Made by a program: the position numbers and the translations under genes | From: Actinomadura rifamycini DSM 43936 | Lineage (GTDB): Bacteria > Actinomycetota > Actinomycetes > Streptosporangiales > Streptosporangiaceae | Assembly: GCF_000425065.1 (NCBI RefSeq) | Contig: NZ_AULB01000016.1 | Span: 124,001-188,000 of the forward strand | Length of the DNA: 64,000 nt | Direction of reading: 5' to 3' | In this document: positions 8,589-16,612 of the stretch, piece by piece | How the letters are laid out: each line of letters starts with the position of its first letter | How positions within the stretch are numbered: position 1 is the stretch's first letter | Notes under the pieces: model-generated | The model's database searches: none | What the model saw: only the letters and a program-made list of their open reading frames with translations | What the model was told of the DNA's origin: nothing

Positions 8589-9536
8589 ATGACGAACCAG
8601 GCGATCGCGGCCGAAGGGCTGCGCAAGTCCTACCGAGACAAGAACGGCGAGAAGGTCGTGCTGGACGGCATCGACCTGCACGTCCCCGATGGGACGGTGT
8701 TCTCCCTGCTGGGCCCGAACGGCGCCGGCAAGACGACCACCGTGCAGATCCTGTCCACCCTCGCCCGCGCCGACGCGGGGCGGGTGCGGGTCGCGGGCTT
8801 CAACCTGGACCGGCAGGCCGATGACGTGCGCGGGGCGATCGGGGTCACCGGCCAGTACTCGGCGGTGGACAAGCTGCTGACCGGGGAGGAGAACCTGCTG
8901 CTCATGGCCGACCTGCGGCACCTGCCGCGGCGGGACGGCAAGCGGCGGGCGGCCGAGCTGCTGGAGCGGTTCGACCTGGTGGACGCGGCGCGCAAGCCCG
9001 CCTCCACCTACTCCGGCGGCATGCAGCGCCGCCTGGACCTGGCGATGACCCTGGTCGGCGACCCCCGGCTGATCTTCCTGGACGAGCCGACCACCGGGCT
9101 GGACCCCCGCAGCCGCCGCTCCATGTGGGAGATGGTCCGCGGCCTGGTCGCGGACGGCGTCACGATCTTCCTCACCACCCAGTACCTGGAGGAAGCCGAC
9201 CAGCTCGCCGACCGCATCGCCCTGCTGGACGGCGGGCGGCTGATCGCCGAGGGCACCGCCGCCGAACTGAAGCGGCTCATCCCCGGCGGCCACATCGAGC
9301 TCTCCTTCGCCGGCCCGGACCCGCTCGACGCCGCCCGCAGCGTCCTCGGCACCGCCGTCGCCGACCCGGAGGCGCTCACCCTCCGGGTCCCCTCCGACGG
9401 CAGCGTCGGCGCCGTCCGCGAGCTGCTCGCCCTGCTGGACGAACGCTCCATCGACGTCGCCGCGATGAGCGTCCGCACCCCCGACCTCGACGACGTGTTC
9501 CTCACCCTGACCGGCCAGAAGGAGACCGCCCGATGA
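8589..9536 (+). CDS. ABC exporter ATPase, DrrA-type
   Basis: A 315-residue nucleotide-binding subunit of an ABC-2 drug/lipid exporter. Walker A is LGPNGAGKTTT (41-51), the Q-loop region is GVTGQYSAVD, the signature is YSGGMQRRLDLA (141-152), Walker B is LIFLDEPTTGLD (161-172), and the H-loop variant is LTTQYLEEAD. The C-terminal ~80 residues fit the DUF4162 extension of daunorubicin-resistance DrrA proteins. The ATG at 8589 follows GGAGG by eight bases. It is coupled by ATGA to the permease gene. The exported substrate is not predictable. Confidence 0.93.
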   Translation: MTNQAIAAEGLRKSYRDKNGEKVVLDGIDLHVPDGTVFSLLGPNGAGKTTTVQILSTLARADAGRVRVAGFNLDRQADDVRGAIGVTGQYSAVDKLLTGEENLLLMADLRHLPRRDGKRRAAELLERFDLVDAARKPASTYSGGMQRRLDLAMTLVGDPRLIFLDEPTTGLDPRSRRSMWEMVRGLVADGVTIFLTTQYLEEADQLADRIALLDGGRLIAEGTAAELKRLIPGGHIELSFAGPDPLDAARSVLGTAVADPEALTLRVPSDGSVGAVRELLALLDERSIDVAAMSVRTPDLDDVFLTLTGQKETAR

Positions 9537-10315
9537 GCACCGCCGCCCTCGCCCTGCGCGACTCGGCCACCATGACCCGCCGCCAGCTCAAGCGCATCGC
9601 CCGCTACCCCGCCATGACCGTCCAGCTCATCATCACCCCCGTCATCCTCCTGCTGCTGTTCGTCTACGTCCTCGGCGGAACCCTCGGCAACGGCCTGGGA
9701 GGCGCGGGCGGCGGACGCGACGCGTACGTCGACTACGTGCTGCCCGGGATCCTGCTCATGGCCGCCGCGACCGCCGCCACCGGCACGGCCGTGATGGTCG
9801 CCACCGACATGACCGAGGGCATCATCGCCCGGTTCCGCACCATGCGGATCTCCCGCGCCTCCGTCCTGACGGGGCACGTGGTGGGCAGCGTCGTGCAGCA
9901 GCTCCTCGGCGCGGCCGTCCTGGTCGGGGTCGCGTTCGCCATCGGGTTCCGCCCCAACGCCACCGCCGCCGAGTGGGCCGCCGCGGCCGGACTGCTCACC
10001 CTGTTCGTCCTCGCCGTCACCTGGCTGGCGGTCGCGCTCGGCATGAAGTCGCCGACCCCCGAAGCGGCCAGCAACGCGCCCATGCCGCTGGTCCTGCTCC
10101 CCTTCCTGGGCAGCGGCTTCGTCCCCACCGACTCCATGCCCGCCGCCATCCGCTGGTTCGCCGACTACCAGCCCTTCACCCCCGTCATGGAGACCCTCCG
10201 CGGCCTCCTCCTGGGCACCCCGATCGGCGACAGCGCCGCCATCGCCGCCGGCTGGTGCACCGCCATCGCCCTCGCCTCCTTCCTCTGGGCCCGCAGCACC
10301 TTCACCAAGGCGTGA
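9533..10315 (+). CDS. ABC-2 permease, DrrB-type
   Basis: A 260-residue ABC-2 membrane subunit with about six membrane spans (for example MTVQLIITPVILLLLFVYVLG, VLPGILLMAAATAATG, LLTLFVLAVTWLAVALG). The central cytoplasmic helix reads DMTEGIIARFRTMRISRASVLTGH, typical of DrrB. A conserved late stretch (PMPLVLLPFLGSGFVPTDSMP, then FADYQPFTPVMETLRGLL) confirms the family. Its ATG overlaps the ATPase stop, so the two are made in fixed ratio. Export of a drug-like or lipid molecule is inferred from the family. Confidence 0.92.
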   Translation: MSTAALALRDSATMTRRQLKRIARYPAMTVQLIITPVILLLLFVYVLGGTLGNGLGGAGGGRDAYVDYVLPGILLMAAATAATGTAVMVATDMTEGIIARFRTMRISRASVLTGHVVGSVVQQLLGAAVLVGVAFAIGFRPNATAAEWAAAAGLLTLFVLAVTWLAVALGMKSPTPEAASNAPMPLVLLPFLGSGFVPTDSMPAAIRWFADYQPFTPVMETLRGLLLGTPIGDSAAIAAGWCTAIALASFLWARSTFTKA

Positions 10316-10332
10316 CCTTGGAACCGGCCGAC

Positions 10333-10364
10333 AGGGCCGTCAGACCCGCCGGTCTGACGGCCCT
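10333..10364. terminator. hairpin after the DrrAB-type operon
   Basis: A perfect 14-bp stem, AGGGCCGTCAGACC / GGTCTGACGGCCCT, with a CGCC loop starts 18 bp after the permease stop. There is no T-tract, as is common in high-GC actinomycetes. Confidence 0.75.
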
Positions 10365-10539
10365 GAGCCGTTCGGGGCCACCGCACCGGACGGGCCACGG
10401 TTTAGCGGTTCCCGCGCCAGGTAGGTAGTCCTCACCACGGGGTAACGGCACGGACATCCCGCCGCCCCCGGTTGGCCGCAGGAGAACGCGACAACTAACC
10501 TCAGGGCGAGCGTCCCGATCACAGGCCGCGAGGAGGGAC

Positions 10540-11460
10540 ATGAACCGACGGGCGGGGAACATCTTCCGGCGCGCGTCCCGGCAGCAGGCGGCGGGACGGC
10601 TCACCGACGTCACCGAGGGCATCGAGCACGCCCGCGCGCTCGACCGCACGATCCGCGTTCTCTCCACCGGCGTGAAGCGGGTGCTGCGGCCCGGACCGGT
10701 CAAGGACGCCCTGCACGGCGTCCAGCTCGGCCATCCGGCGCATCCGCCGCTGACGGACGTCCCCGTGGGGTGCTGGACGTCGGCGGCCGTGCTGGACCTG
10801 CTGCCGGGCACCCGGCGGGCCTCCGAGGCGCTGGTCGCGGTCGGTCTCGCCGGCGCGGTCCCGACCGTGCTCACCGGCATCGCCGACTGGTCGGCGCTGC
10901 ACCGCGGGCAGCAGCGGGTCGGGCTCGTCCACGCGGGCGCCATGACGATCGCGACGGCGCTGTACTCGGCGTCGTACGCGGCGCGCTACCGGGGACGGGA
11001 CGACGCGGGCCGCGCGCTCGGGTTCGCGGGGCTGGGGGCGCTGTTCGCGGGCACCTACCTCGGCGGCCACCTGGCGTTCCGGCAGGCCGCCGGCGCCAGC
11101 CATGCCGACAAGGTCGCGCACCTGGTGACGCTCGGCTGGCACGACCTCTGCAAGGCCGACGAGCTGCCCGACGGCTGGCCCGTCCACCGCAGCCTCGGCT
11201 ACATCAGCCTGTTCGTGCTGCGCACCGGCGACGAGGTGCACGTCCTCGCCGACCGCTGCAGCCACCTCGCGGGGCCGCTGCACCAGGGCCGCATCGTCAG
11301 CGACGACAACGCCGACCTGTGCGTCGTCTGCCCCTGGCACGGCAGCACGTTCCGCGTGCGGGACGGCTCGGTCGTGCACGGCCCGGCCACCGGGCGGCAG
11401 CCGTCGTTCGAGTCGCGCGTGACCGAGAACGGCACCCTCCAGGTCCGCCCGCTGGGCTGA
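10540..11460 (+). CDS. DUF2231 membrane / Rieske [2Fe-2S] protein
   Basis: A 306-residue fusion. Residues about 55-185 are a DUF2231-type membrane domain (GHPAHPPLTDVPVGCW and four hydrophobic helices). Residues about 195-306 are a Rieske domain with both cluster motifs, C240-S-H242 and C264-P-W-H267 (CPWHGSTF). The Rieske part probably passes electrons at the inner face of the membrane; the partner is unknown and no oxygenase is adjacent. The ATG at 10540 follows AGGAGGG. A GTTTA / GGTAGG pair at 10400-10425 loosely resembles a SigB-type stress promoter, but this is weak. Confidence 0.9.
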   Translation: MNRRAGNIFRRASRQQAAGRLTDVTEGIEHARALDRTIRVLSTGVKRVLRPGPVKDALHGVQLGHPAHPPLTDVPVGCWTSAAVLDLLPGTRRASEALVAVGLAGAVPTVLTGIADWSALHRGQQRVGLVHAGAMTIATALYSASYAARYRGRDDAGRALGFAGLGALFAGTYLGGHLAFRQAAGASHADKVAHLVTLGWHDLCKADELPDGWPVHRSLGYISLFVLRTGDEVHVLADRCSHLAGPLHQGRIVSDDNADLCVVCPWHGSTFRVRDGSVVHGPATGRQPSFESRVTENGTLQVRPLG

Positions 11461-11508
11461 CCGCCGGGACCGGCGGCGCCCCTGGAACGAGCCCCTGAAA
11501 CGAGCCCC

Positions 11509-11757
11509 CTAGAACGAAGGGTCGCCGTCGGCGGGGGTCTCGTCGGCGATCGGGTACTCGACGAGGGCCAGCACGCGGCTGGACATGAACCGGGCCGTGC
11601 GGACGGGCGTGCCGGTGCGGGTGACCTCGCTGACCTCCACGACGCCGCGCCGCGTCTCGATCTCGACGCGGCGCCCGGCGCGGGTCGCCGTGACCTCGTA
11701 CGTCCGCGTCCCCTCGCCCCCGGCGTCGATCACGATCTCCACCCTGTCGCCCTTCAT
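11509..11757 (-). CDS. small uncharacterised protein under a LexA-like box
   Basis: An 82-residue soluble protein I do not recognise. It is predicted to be all-beta: alternating charged strands (VEIVIDAGGEGTRTYEVTATRAG, RRVEIETRRGVVEVSEVTRTG) and an acidic, Pro-rich tail. The ATG at 11757 follows GGAGG by nine bases, and codon use is normal for the window, so it is likely real. A near-consensus actinobacterial LexA box lies 21-38 bp upstream, suggesting DNA-damage induction. Neighbours (Rieske fusion, TauE) give no function. Confidence 0.7.
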   Translation of the reverse strand: MKGDRVEIVIDAGGEGTRTYEVTATRAGRRVEIETRRGVVEVSEVTRTGTPVRTARFMSSRVLALVEYPIADETPADGDPSF

Positions 11758-11777
11758 CGGCGCCCACCTCCGCGATC

Positions 11778-11795
11778 GTCGAACGTATATTCGAC
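11778..11795 (-). promoter_or_regulatory. LexA-like SOS box
   Basis: On the minus strand it reads GTCGAATATACGTTCGAC. This is a perfect GTCGAA...TTCGAC dyad and matches the actinobacterial LexA consensus TCGAAC-N4-GTTCGA at 11 of 12 fixed positions. It sits immediately upstream of the ribosome site of the 82-residue gene. TATAAG and TATACG within and beside it could be the -10, so bound LexA would block transcription. Confidence 0.6.
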
Positions 11796-11859
11796 TTATA
11801 CCCGCCCGGGGCGTCCGCGAACCCTCCCAAAGGGCACCGAAGGCTCGGAAAAGCGCAGG

Positions 11860-12639
11860 TCAGCGCACGAGATTCACGATCGCGACGAGTCCGACGGCGA
11901 CGATGACGCCGCGCAGCGCCGGCGGCGGGATCCGGCGCCCCACCTTCGCGCCGAGCAGCCCGCCGACGGTCGACCCGGCCGCGATCATCAGCACCGCCCA
12001 CCAGTCGATGACGGTGTCGGAGAAGACCGACAGCGTGATGAACAGGACGGCCGCCGACCCGTTCACGATCGCCGACAGGACGTTCTTGGCCGCGTTGACG
12101 CGCTGCAGGTCGTCGGCCAGCGCGATGCCGAGGATCGCGATCAGGATGATGCCCTGCGCCGCGCCGAAGTAGCCGCCGTACATGCCCGCGAGCAGCACCG
12201 CGACCCACAGCAGCGGCCCGCCGTGCGGACTCTGGTCGCCGCCGTCGGCCTCGCGGCGGCGCTTCACCCACGCCTGCAACCGGGGCTGCACCACCACCAG
12301 CACGAGCGCGACGGCGATCAGCGCGACCACGATCACCTGGAACGCCTCGGCGGGCAGGCCGAGCAGCAGCAGCCCGCCGATCACGGCGCCGATCAGGGAC
12401 GCGCTGCCCAGCCGCAGCAGCCGTCCGCGCTGCCCCTTCAGCTCCGCGCGGTACCCGTAGGCGCCCGTCGTCGAGCCCGGCACGAGCCCGATGTTGTTGG
12501 AGACGTTCGCGACCACCGGCGGGAACCCGAGCGTCACCAGCGTCGGGAAGGTGATCAGCGACCCGGACCCGACGACCGTGTTGATGCCTCCGGCGGCGAC
12601 TCCGGCCGCGAACACCGCGGCCGCCTCCAGCAGATTCAA
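11860..12639 (-). CDS. TauE/SafE-family anion exporter
   Basis: A 259-residue integral membrane protein of the TauE/SafE (sulfite/organosulfonate exporter) family. It shows the diagnostic first repeat GGINTVVGSGSLITFPTLVTLGFPP and NVSNNIGLVPGS, and the second repeat beginning LLAGMYGGYFGAAQGIILIAIL. About eight membrane spans are expected. The start appears to be TTG at 12639 (GGGACGGAT just upstream); no in-frame ATG lies near the family's usual N-terminus. Substrate specificity (sulfite, sulfoacetate or another anion) cannot be assigned. Confidence 0.88.
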   Translation of the reverse strand: MNLLEAAAVFAAGVAAGGINTVVGSGSLITFPTLVTLGFPPVVANVSNNIGLVPGSTTGAYGYRAELKGQRGRLLRLGSASLIGAVIGGLLLLGLPAEAFQVIVVALIAVALVLVVVQPRLQAWVKRRREADGGDQSPHGGPLLWVAVLLAGMYGGYFGAAQGIILIAILGIALADDLQRVNAAKNVLSAIVNGSAAVLFITLSVFSDTVIDWWAVLMIAAGSTVGGLLGAKVGRRIPPPALRGVIVAVGLVAIVNLVR

Positions 12640-12800
12640 ATCCGTCCCATCCCCGTGCCCGACGACTCCACGAGGCCCCGATCGTAGGGACTCCCCTGCT
12701 CAGCAGCGCACACCGGGCCCCCGAACAGGGACACACCCGGCACCCGGGACGAGCGCCGCCGCCCCGGACGGGACGGCTCAGCACACGGCCCGCGCGTGCC

Positions 12801-13589
12801 TCAGCGCGCGGCCCGCGCGTACCAGCGGCCGTCGCGGCGCTCCACGGCGAGCGGCAGCCCGAAGCAGTCCGACAGGTGCTCGGGCGTGAACACCTCGTCG
12901 ACCTTGCCGCGCGCGACGATCTCCCCCTCGCGCAGCAGCAGCGCGTGCGTGAACCCGTCGGGGACCTCCTCGAGGTGGTGCGTCACCATCACCATCGTGG
13001 GCGCCGCCGGGTCGTCGGCGAGCCCGCCGAGCCGGGCGACGAGGTCCTCGCGGCCGCCGAGGTCGAGGCCCGCGGCGGGCTCGTCCAGCAGGAGCAGCTC
13101 CGGGTCGGGCATCAGGGCGCGGGCGATCTGGACGCGCTTGCGCTCGCCCTCCGAGAGGGTGTCGAACCGGCGCCGCAGCAGCCCGGCGCAGCCGAGCGCC
13201 TCCAGCAGCCCGACGGCGCGGCTGACGTCGGTGCTGTCGTACTCCTCCTGCCAGCGGCCGAGGATCGCGTACGACGCGGTCAGCACCAGGTCGACGACCG
13301 TCTCACCGGACGGCACCTTCTCCGCCAGCGCCGTGCTCGCGAACCCGATGCGGGTGCGCAGCTCGAACACGTCGGTGCGGCCGAGCCGCTCCTCCAGGAC
13401 GTCGACGGTGCCCTCGCTCGGATGCAGCAGCGACGCCGCGATCTGCAGCAGCGTCGTCTTGCCCGCGCCGTTCGGTCCGAGGATCACCCACCGTTCGCCC
13501 TCGCCCACGTCCCACGTCACATCGCGAAGGAGGGTCGCCCCTTCGCGCCTGACCCCGACTCCTCGGAGTTGAAGCACCTCGCCGGTCAT
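12801..13589 (-). CDS. single ABC ATPase, ModF/YlmA-like
   Basis: A 262-residue cytoplasmic ABC ATPase. Walker A is LGPNGAGKTTLLQ, the signature LSEGERKRVQIARAL, Walker B ELLLLDEPAAGLDLGG, and the H-loop VMVTHHLEEVP. The middle holds ERLGRTDVFELRTRIGFAS and YAILGRWQEEYD, as in actinobacterial YlmA-type proteins. No permease gene is adjacent, so it may act with a distant membrane partner or as a non-transport ABC protein. I chose the ATG at 13589, beside GAAGG and at the family's MTGEVLQL start, over an in-frame ATG-like start at 13631. Confidence 0.88.
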   Translation of the reverse strand: MTGEVLQLRGVGVRREGATLLRDVTWDVGEGERWVILGPNGAGKTTLLQIAASLLHPSEGTVDVLEERLGRTDVFELRTRIGFASTALAEKVPSGETVVDLVLTASYAILGRWQEEYDSTDVSRAVGLLEALGCAGLLRRRFDTLSEGERKRVQIARALMPDPELLLLDEPAAGLDLGGREDLVARLGGLADDPAAPTMVMVTHHLEEVPDGFTHALLLREGEIVARGKVDEVFTPEHLSDCFGLPLAVERRDGRWYARAAR

Positions 13590-13733
13590 CGCGCGCCTTC
13601 GTCTCCAATCCGGTGATCCCGTTTCCCGCACAAGAACCTATGCGATACACCGGGCCGGCGTGCCCCCGGGTTTCCACAGATTCCGCGGGACGTCCGCGAA
13701 GGACGCCTCCCGCGGGACGGCGCGCGCCCGGCG

Positions 13734-14234
13734 TCACCCGCTGTCGCGCCGGGCCTGCCGCCGGGCCCCCTTCGCCCGGCTCGCCGCGGCCTGCCGCCGC
13801 CCCGCCGCGTCCTGGCTCGTCGGCCGCCGCCGCGCGGTGGTCCGCGCGGTCATCCGCGGCGCGTCCGGGGGCGCGGTGCCGGGGGCGGCCGCGCGGGCGG
13901 GGTTCGCGTCGGCGATCCGCCGGGCCTTGAGCTCGCCCGCGCTGCGCCGCGCGGCGCGCGCCAGGTGCCAGCTCACCCGAGCCAGCGCGTCCTCGAACAC
14001 CTCGGCGCGCTGCGCGTTCCGCAGGTTCTTCGGCCGCGCCGTCCCGCGGCCGCCGTACTCCTCCACCCGCGCGCTCGCCGTGCGCCGGTACAGCTTCGCG
14101 TACTTGTTCCGGGCGCGCCGGATCCGTTCGTGCAGGTCGATGAGCCCGTTCTCGTCCATCGTCGCGAGTTCGCGGTCGGTCTCGCGGACGAGCGCCAGTT
14201 CGTCCTCGTTCAGCGAGTTCAGCAGGGCCCGCAT
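13734..14234 (-). CDS. uncharacterised basic actinobacterial protein
   Basis: A 166-residue protein I can only describe. Residues 1-60 are helical and charged (SLNEDELALVRETDRELATMDENGLIDLHERIRRARNKY is the core). The C-terminal ~75 residues are strongly basic, rich in Arg, Ala, Gln and Pro (RRRPTSQDAAGRRQAAASRAKGARRQ), like nucleic-acid-binding tails. The ATG at 14234 has a strong AAGGAGG. It lies downstream of an intergenic gap shared with the divergent gene at 14470. The tail suggests DNA or RNA contact, but this is inference. Confidence 0.75.
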   Translation of the reverse strand: MRALLNSLNEDELALVRETDRELATMDENGLIDLHERIRRARNKYAKLYRRTASARVEEYGGRGTARPKNLRNAQRAEVFEDALARVSWHLARAARRSAGELKARRIADANPARAAAPGTAPPDAPRMTARTTARRRPTSQDAAGRRQAAASRAKGARRQARRDSG

Positions 14235-14427
14235 GGGCGGCCTCCTTCGATCACGTCCGGAGTGTCTGCCCGAGATGCCCGCGCGACAATGCCGTCAAGA
14301 CGGATAAATGCCCATCTTCAGCCGCGGGCTTGACCCGCGGCCCGCCGGGCGCGCGCGGCTCCCGAAACGACGGCGACCGCGACGAGAGACCTGCCTTACG
14401 TCCGGTGGCACGGGCCGGGCGAACGCT

Positions 14428-14433
14428 TATGGT
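14428..14433 (+). promoter_or_regulatory. -10 box TATGGT for a leaderless upstream ORF
   Basis: TATGGT lies seven bases before the ATG at 14441. In actinobacteria that spacing places the transcript's first base at or next to the start codon. No clear -35 is seen. Confidence 0.5.
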
Positions 14434-14440
14434 GGATCGC

Positions 14441-14473
14441 ATGCCCATTGGGACGTGTTGGGAACGACAATGA
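14441..14473 (+). CDS. 10-residue leaderless upstream ORF
   Basis: Reads MPIGTCWERQ and stops at TGA (14471-14473), which overlaps the ATG (14470) of the next gene as ATGA. The -10 box TATGGT seven bases upstream fits a leaderless mRNA. It contains one Cys and one Trp codon. Such coupled, leaderless peptides can control translation of the following gene; some mycobacterial ones are cysteine-responsive. Its expression is inferred. Confidence 0.5.
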   Translation: MPIGTCWERQ

Positions 14474-15225
14474 TCAAGGACGTAGCGACCGCACTGGTGG
14501 CGTGGGGCAACGCCTGGCTGACCGGCAACGTCGGCCTCGACGAGGCGGTCGACGCGGTGGAGAAGGCCGCGGGCCCGCAGATCCTCGGCGGCGAGCCGGC
14601 CGAGGTGACGCTCCGCCGCGGCCTCGGCGACCTGCGCATCGGCGGCCTGACCGCGTTCCGGCTGGCGCTCCCCGCCCCCGGCGACCCGCTCGGCCTCACC
14701 GGACCGCCCGAGTTCAACCGCGCCGCGATCGACGCGGAGGCCGCCGTCGTCGCGGTGCTCGGCGACCGCGCGATCGGGCTCGTCCCCGCCGAAGACCGGC
14801 GCGGCTCCTCCTACGTCGGCGTGCGCTGGACCACCCTCGGCGCGTCGCCGGCCCTGCCGGACGTCCCGTCCCTCGCGGAGGCCGACCGGCGGCTCACCCT
14901 CGCGATGCGCGACGCCACCGAGACGCTGCTGACCGTGGACGACTTCGCGGGCGTCCCCCCGGAGATCGCCGACGCGCTCGTCGACCTGCGCGACCCCGGG
15001 CGCGGCGACCACCTGCTGGCCCCCGGCTTCCCGCAGCGGGCGCACCGGGTCGCCGCCCTCGCCGGACGGCTGTCCCTCGTCGTCGACCTGGCCCGCCGGA
15101 TGGACGAGCGGGGCCTCACCGCCGACCAGATGCACCGCCGCGGCGACGCGCTCCGGCTGCTGGACGGCGCCGTCCGGCGGGCGCTCGTGGCCGCCTGCAG
15201 CAGCGCCTTCGACCCCGTCCCGTAG
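14470..15225 (+). CDS. uncharacterised conserved actinobacterial protein
   Basis: A 251-residue acidic soluble protein with no family motif I can name. The N-terminus (VATALVAWGNAWLTGNVGLDEAVDAVEKAAG) is helical. The middle repeats beta-rich segments (GGLTAFRLALPAPGDPLGL, AVVAVLGDRAIGLVP). The C-terminus is helical (RRMDERGLTADQMHRRGDALRLLDGAVRRAL). No membrane segment or signal is seen. The ATG at 14470 has no ribosome site and overlaps the stop of the leaderless mini-ORF, so translation is probably coupled. The reading frame stays open upstream to about 14308, but those codons look non-coding. Confidence 0.7.
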   Translation: MIKDVATALVAWGNAWLTGNVGLDEAVDAVEKAAGPQILGGEPAEVTLRRGLGDLRIGGLTAFRLALPAPGDPLGLTGPPEFNRAAIDAEAAVVAVLGDRAIGLVPAEDRRGSSYVGVRWTTLGASPALPDVPSLAEADRRLTLAMRDATETLLTVDDFAGVPPEIADALVDLRDPGRGDHLLAPGFPQRAHRVAALAGRLSLVVDLARRMDERGLTADQMHRRGDALRLLDGAVRRALVAACSSAFDPVP

Positions 15226-15327
15226 CCGGGACCCGGCCCCCGGCCGCGCGGCCGTCCGGGCCCGGAAACGGAAGCGGGACGCCCCTGGTGGGGACGCCCC
15301 GTTCGTGCAGCCTCGCTCGCGAACGCC

Positions 15328-16074
15328 TCAGTGGCGGACGACGAGGGTGTTGCAGATCTTGTCGGCGAACGTCTGCTTGCGGTCGTCGAACAGCGGCCAG
15401 AAGTACCCGACGTAGCACGCGAAGCTGTCGGCCGCGTGGCAGATCTTCCGCAGGAAGGCCATGCCGAAGCCGATCGGCTGACCGGTCTGCGCACCGACGA
15501 GGCGGATGTTCATCTGCCGCTTGCCGATCGTCTGCCCGGTGGTCCCCTCCTGGTAGATGAGCCACAGGCCCGCCGCGAACGCGGCGAGGTAGCCCAGGAG
15601 GATCAGGAGGCCGCCGATCGCCACACCGGCGTCGCCGGCGGCGGCGAGGACCATGCCGAGGATGTACAGCACCGCGACCGGAGCGCCGATGATCAGGCCG
15701 TCGATGAGGTAGGCGCCGGCGCGCGAGCCCCACTCGGCGAGCTGGCCGCCGCCGGGGGTGCCGTAGTGGTGGTGGTGGACTTCCGCCGCGGGCTGCCCGT
15801 AGCCGGGCTGCGCGGCCGGCTGGCCGTACCCGGGCTGCGGCTGGCCGTACCCCGGCTGCGCGGCGGGCTGGCCGTAGCCGGGCTGTGCGGCGGGCTGGGC
15901 GGGGGGCTGGCCGTAACCCGGCTGCGCCGGGGGCTGGCCGTAGCCCGGCTGCGCGGGCGGCTGACCGTACCCGGGCTGGGGCTGCTGGCCGTACCCGGGC
16001 TGCGGCTGCTGACCGTAGCCCGGCTGCTGACCGTAGCCCGGCTGCTGACCGTACGGGTCGTAGGGGTTACCCAC
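15328..16074 (-). CDS. RDD-family membrane protein with PGYGQ-rich N-terminus
   Basis: A 248-residue protein. The first ~95 residues are low-complexity, made of PGYGQQ, PGYGQPPAQ and QPAA units, then VHHHHYG. The C-terminal ~140 residues form an RDD domain: GSRAGAYLIDGLIIGAPVAVL, a second span, then GTTGQTIGKRQMNIRLVG and a final hydrophobic region. RDD proteins are small membrane proteins with proposed transport roles, while actinobacterial Pro/Gly/Gln/Tyr tails may recruit partners or phase-separate. The start is GTG at 16074 behind AAGGAG. It shares strand with the DUF2752 gene 88 bp upstream. Confidence 0.88.
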   Translation of the reverse strand: MGNPYDPYGQQPGYGQQPGYGQQPQPGYGQQPQPGYGQPPAQPGYGQPPAQPGYGQPPAQPAAQPGYGQPAAQPGYGQPQPGYGQPAAQPGYGQPAAEVHHHHYGTPGGGQLAEWGSRAGAYLIDGLIIGAPVAVLYILGMVLAAAGDAGVAIGGLLILLGYLAAFAAGLWLIYQEGTTGQTIGKRQMNIRLVGAQTGQPIGFGMAFLRKICHAADSFACYVGYFWPLFDDRKQTFADKICNTLVVRH

Positions 16075-16162
16075 ACTTGCTCCTTATTGATTGACCCTGT
16101 GGTTATGTGACGCCCGCCGGACCCGATGGGCTCCGCAAGTCTGACCGAGGACGCACCCCGGC

Positions 16163-16612
16163 TCAAACCGGCAGGACACCGAACCGGACGAGCTGCCACA
16201 GCTCCGACCCCACGAGGGCGATTCCGAGAACCCATGAGCGGGTCCTCGGCGCGAGTGCCCACCACCGCCGCCCCGGGCCCAGCGGCGCGACGGCGAAGCC
16301 GATCGCGCCCGCGAAGACCACCGGGTTCGCGAGCAGGGCACGGGCCGGGTGGCCCGCTCCGAGCTCGATGAACACGGTCGTCCCTCCGCAGAGAGGGCAC
16401 GGGATGCCGGTGAGCGCCCGCAAGGGGCAGAGCACGCCGGGGTCGTTGACACGGTGGATCCATGACGCGCCGACGGCCGCGACGGCCATCGCCGCAACAC
16501 GCAGCAGCGTCCCCGCGGGGCCGTGCCGCGATGCGGTGAGGGTCCGGCTGACGATTCCCCCGAGTGCACCTTGCGATGCGCCGGTGACCGCCGCCCCGGG
16601 CGCTCCCCCCAA
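16163..16612 (-). CDS. DUF2752 membrane protein
   Basis: A 149-residue membrane protein with the DUF2752 signature CPLRALTGIPCPLCGGTT, which joins two cysteine pairs, followed by FIELGAGHPARALLANPVVF. Three hydrophobic helices are visible. The function of the family is unknown; the cysteines could bind metal or undergo redox change. The start is TTG (16610-16612), five bases after GGAGG; no ATG is available. It is upstream of, and may be co-transcribed with, the RDD gene. Confidence 0.82.
   Translation of the reverse strand: MGGAPGAAVTGASQGALGGIVSRTLTASRHGPAGTLLRVAAMAVAAVGASWIHRVNDPGVLCPLRALTGIPCPLCGGTTVFIELGAGHPARALLANPVVFAGAIGFAVAPLGPGRRWWALAPRTRSWVLGIALVGSELWQLVRFGVLPV

Noticed and set aside
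14308..14469. 54-codon N-terminal extension of the gene at 14470
   Set aside because: It would run through the -10 box and the mini-ORF, and its codons are not gene-like.
15229..15327. Terminator between the 14470 gene and the RDD gene
   Set aside because: The GGGACGCCCC elements are direct rather than inverted repeats; only a short CCCC/GGGG stem can form, too weak to list.
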